Source: Bdellovibrionia bacterium
GTDB taxonomy: Bacteria; Bdellovibrionota; Bdellovibrionia; Bdellovibrionales; UBA1609
Direction: 5' to 3'
DNA: 39,261 nucleotides
Assembly (NCBI GenBank): GCA_030432925.1
Contig: JAUILT010000020.1
Span: forward strand, 1-39,261
Shown here in pieces: positions 36,564 through 39,261 of this stretch (within the stretch, counting starts at the first letter, position 1; each line of letters opens with the position of its first letter). Under the pieces are notes generated by a model, which worked only from the letters and a program-made list of their open reading frames with translations, searched no databases and was not told the DNA's origin. The translations under genes were made by a program, and so were the position numbers.

Positions 36564-37484
36564 GTGTCCGCAGCGGAGCAAATGAATTATAACATTGAAG
36601 ATCTGATTTCAGCCATTGATAAGCGTTGGCGAGAAAAAGTTGAGCTGAGAGATCTCGATGAAAAACTATTTATTGCTCGGGCAGGAGATGCCATCATTGG
36701 TATTGCCAGTGATGCAGACCCTACGTTGCTACTTGATTTGGCTTTGAATAGTGGTTTAAAACACGTCTGTCAGTTCTCTAATTTGCATCTAGAAAGAGAG
36801 CTGAATACATCAGCCAGCATGTTGATTAGCCCGGAGGGGTTTTTACATCACCCGTTGTCGACGATTCTCAAGCCAACTCTTGCTAATATTCGTACGGAAG
36901 AGACTTTAAAGCAGTTTGAAGTCAAATTTTCTAAAGCAATAGAAAAACAAAATATATTGAGTCTTTTGGAAGGCTACCTCGGTCAACACATTCGAGCTGA
37001 GAGCCTTATAGATGAAATCAAATCTGTGGCAGATGAACTGTTTACTAATGCTATTTATAATGCTCCATTTTCAGATCAAAAAACGGGCGATCTTAATGAA
37101 ATGGATAGAACAGACAGCTCTGTAAAAATGCCAGATGGAAATGAGGGAGTTATTTTTGCGGGTACGCATGACAAACAAATTGTTATTGGCTGTAGAGATC
37201 CTTTTGGAAGCTTGAAAATCGACAATTTACTCGACAGAATTTTGAAGTGTTATCAGGAGGGCGTTGCCAACACTATGCGCATGGATGGAAAAGGGGGAGC
37301 TGGTATAGGGAGTTATATGGTGTATAACACGGCGGCCAGCTACTATGTTGGAGTTCAACCGGGGTGTTCAACAACTGTGTGTTGTTCTCTTCCTATAAAT
37401 ATGAGCAGTAGGAAAAGAGGACAAATCGCAAAGAATATGCATTTTTTTGAAATCAGGGGGGGAGGTAAAGATGAGCCAATTTAA
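36564..37484 (+). CDS. Histidine-kinase-like ATPase domain (anti-sigma/RsbW-like) protein with uncharacterised N-terminus
   Basis: 'IKSVADELFTNAIYNAP' (N-box), 'IGCRDPFG', 'GKGGAGIGSYMVYNTAASYYV' (G-box); GTG 36564 with AAGGGA upstream. Confidence 0.7.
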   Translation: MSAAEQMNYNIEDLISAIDKRWREKVELRDLDEKLFIARAGDAIIGIASDADPTLLLDLALNSGLKHVCQFSNLHLERELNTSASMLISPEGFLHHPLSTILKPTLANIRTEETLKQFEVKFSKAIEKQNILSLLEGYLGQHIRAESLIDEIKSVADELFTNAIYNAPFSDQKTGDLNEMDRTDSSVKMPDGNEGVIFAGTHDKQIVIGCRDPFGSLKIDNLLDRILKCYQEGVANTMRMDGKGGAGIGSYMVYNTAASYYVGVQPGCSTTVCCSLPINMSSRKRGQIAKNMHFFEIRGGGKDEPI

Positions 37485-37950
37485 GGTGGAGAAGAGTGAA
37501 GACGGCAATGCTGTTGTCCTCTCTTTTGAAGGGAGTGTGGACGAGGATGCTGTGTTTTCCGGTATCGAAGTGGGTGGTGGGGCGCAGAGTGTTGTTCTTG
37601 ATCTGGGTAAAATCAACTCAATCAACTCGTGTGGAATTCGTGAGTGGATCAAGTGGATTAAAACAATTCCAACATCTGCCTCTATTACATATAAAAACTG
37701 CCCTAAGGTGATCGTTGATCAAATTAATATGGTAGCTGGTTTTCTTCCGGACAATGCAAGTGTGGAAAGCTTTTATGTGCCTTATTATAGTGAAGATTCT
37801 GGAAATGAAAAAATGATTCTCTTCACTAAGGGCAAGGAGTTTACTGATGATGGAGTAGATGCTCCTGAGGAAATTACAGACAAAGAAACTGGTGAAGAGC
37901 TGGAGATGGACGTTATAGAGGCCAAGTACTTTAAGTTTTTAAATAAGTAA
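37471..37950 (+). CDS. STAS domain protein (anti-sigma antagonist-like) with acidic C-terminal extension
   Basis: 'SVVLDLGKINSINSCGIREWIKWIKTIP...YKNCPKVIVDQINMVAGFL' STAS; ATG 37471 overlaps the upstream ORF end. Confidence 0.8.
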   Translation: MSQFKVEKSEDGNAVVLSFEGSVDEDAVFSGIEVGGGAQSVVLDLGKINSINSCGIREWIKWIKTIPTSASITYKNCPKVIVDQINMVAGFLPDNASVESFYVPYYSEDSGNEKMILFTKGKEFTDDGVDAPEEITDKETGEELEMDVIEAKYFKFLNK

Positions 37951-37957
37951 GGGTAAA

Positions 37958-39261
37958 ATGGATTATAGTTTTTTTGATTCACTTTTGGATGCTATTTTTA
38001 TTCTCGATGAAAATCGAAGGGTGAAGTATTGCAATGAATCTGCGGCAACGCTGTGTCAGTCTTCTGTTCGCAGAATCACTAAAGGCGAAGGAGTCGAAAT
38101 TTATAGCCTTTTTAAGCTTTCGAATGAAGAGCTATTTGTTGGTCGTTGCGGTGAACTTGGAAAGGAGGCTCCTACCCCTTGGGAAGAGGTCGATATGGAG
38201 CTTCTGAAAAAAAACTGTAAACTAAAGATTCAGGTGGCGATACAGCCCTTTGGCTCCCCATCTGGAGAGAAGCGTTGGGTTGTGACCTTTCACGATGTGA
38301 CTCTTGAGGAGTCCTTGCACCAGAAATACCAAGGTGAACTGGAGCAAAAAGAGGACATGATTCAAGAGTTGAAAGAGGCACGAGCAACGCTTGAGAACTA
38401 CTCCAAAAATTTGGAGCAGATGGTGGAAGAACGGACTCTTGAGTTACGTCAAGCTAACACTATGCTGAAGGCTATTATGGATAGTCTTGGACAGGGTTTT
38501 CTTGTGTTTGATAGGTCTGGTTGGTGTGGGGAGATTTACACAAAAGCCTGTTTAGATGTGCTTGAGTCTGCACCTTTGAATCAAAATATTATTGATGTAT
38601 TGGGTCTTGAGGGAGCTGATAAAGAACAGTTTGAGAAGTGGTCTGCGGCGACCTTTTCTCAGGCACTCCCATTTGAATCCATGAAAGAGCTGGCCCCTCA
38701 GCGGTACGATCACTCAAAGAATAAGGTCATCTCTCTGGATTATTTTCCCATTGAAACGGAATGGGGGGAGCTTGGTAATATTGTATTGGTTGCCACTGAT
38801 AAAACATCTGAATACGAAGCGAATCAGGCTTTAGAAAAAGAGCGTTTATTTGCAAAAATGGTTGTGAAACTCATTAAAAATAGAAATCACTTTGCGGACT
38901 TTTTAAAAGGTGTTGAAGGTTTAATAAAAGAGGTTCGGTCAGAGCTTGATAAGGGGCCAAAAGAGCTGAATGTCGACTATTTGTTTAGAATTCTCCATAC
39001 GCTTGAGGGTGAGGCTGGGGCTTTTCATGTAGGAAAACTCCGAAAGGCTTCTCATGATTTTCAAGAAGAGATTGAGGGACTACGAAGTAACAGAGGTACT
39101 TTTAATACTGCAAAGTTGAATTCTTGCTTGAAAGATTTGGAGTCAGCTTATAAGGACTTTATCAGCGACAATAATGAAATTTTCTCGGTGGTTCTTTTTA
39201 ATAAGTCAGAAATGGTAGAGGTTTCGCTTCAGAGTGTGGATGCCTTTGCCCAGCTCTTGAA
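37958..39261 (+). CDS. Signalling protein, PAS - coiled coil - PAS - Hpt (CheA-like), 3' end outside window
   Basis: Hand translation is open from ATG 37958 to the window end: 'MDYSFFDSLLDAIFILDENRRVKYCNESA' (PAS), 'LEQMVEERTLELRQANTMLKAIMDSLGQGFLVFD' (coil + PAS), 'YLFRILHTLEGEAGAFHVGKL' (Hpt His). Confidence 0.8.
   Translation, partial: MDYSFFDSLLDAIFILDENRRVKYCNESAATLCQSSVRRITKGEGVEIYSLFKLSNEELFVGRCGELGKEAPTPWEEVDMELLKKNCKLKIQVAIQPFGSPSGEKRWVVTFHDVTLEESLHQKYQGELEQKEDMIQELKEARATLENYSKNLEQMVEERTLELRQANTMLKAIMDSLGQGFLVFDRSGWCGEIYTKACLDVLESAPLNQNIIDVLGLEGADKEQFEKWSAATFSQALPFESMKELAPQRYDHSKNKVISLDYFPIETEWGELGNIVLVATDKTSEYEANQALEKERLFAKMVVKLIKNRNHFADFLKGVEGLIKEVRSELDKGPKELNVDYLFRILHTLEGEAGAFHVGKLRKASHDFQEEIEGLRSNRGTFNTAKLNSCLKDLESAYKDFISDNNEIFSVVLFNKSEMVEVSLQSVDAFAQLL

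Noticed and set aside
1-39261. CRISPR arrays, tRNA genes, IS elements, prophage or classical defence islands
   Set aside because: No direct-repeat/spacer pattern, transposase, integrase, tRNA-like sequence or defence-gene cluster was found on reading both strands; the PIF1-like helicase alone is not evidence of a defence system.

Overview
39.3 kb bacterial chromosomal window that looks ordinary overall: about 36 mostly compact genes on both strands plus RNase P RNA. Gene content and style suggest Bdellovibrionota or a neighbouring lineage; this is a low-confidence inference. Recognisable modules: (1) a twitch-type radical SAM protein converging on an SGNH hydrolase; (2) a three-gene operon of retropepsin-like 'ATP-dependent zinc protease', inactive transglutaminase fused to 7 TM helices, and a RimK-related ATP-grasp ligase; (3) an S8 subtilase and an ABC1/UbiB kinase; (4) a small TM ORF, YkuD_2 L,D-transpeptidase and secreted protein; (5) rnpB with its terminator; (6) a leucine/isovalerate (liu-type) catabolic operon in which the methylcrotonyl-CoA carboxylase alpha subunit is split into two ORFs; (7) a secreted transglutaminase of the oomycete-elicitor family with a VWNQPV (Pep-13-like) motif; (8) an hppD-hmgA-ribD tyrosine catabolism/riboflavin operon; (9) at the right edge, an HATPase - STAS - PAS/Hpt signalling cluster that runs off the window. 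The best candidates for something undescribed are the right-edge signalling cluster, a Cys-paired 26-aa repeat lipoprotein, the bacterial Pep-13-like transglutaminase, and a recurring intergenic promoter-like motif (TTATACC-ATC---TTTGAA / GGAAAATTCAAA----GGTATAA). No tRNA, IS element, prophage or CRISPR array was seen.
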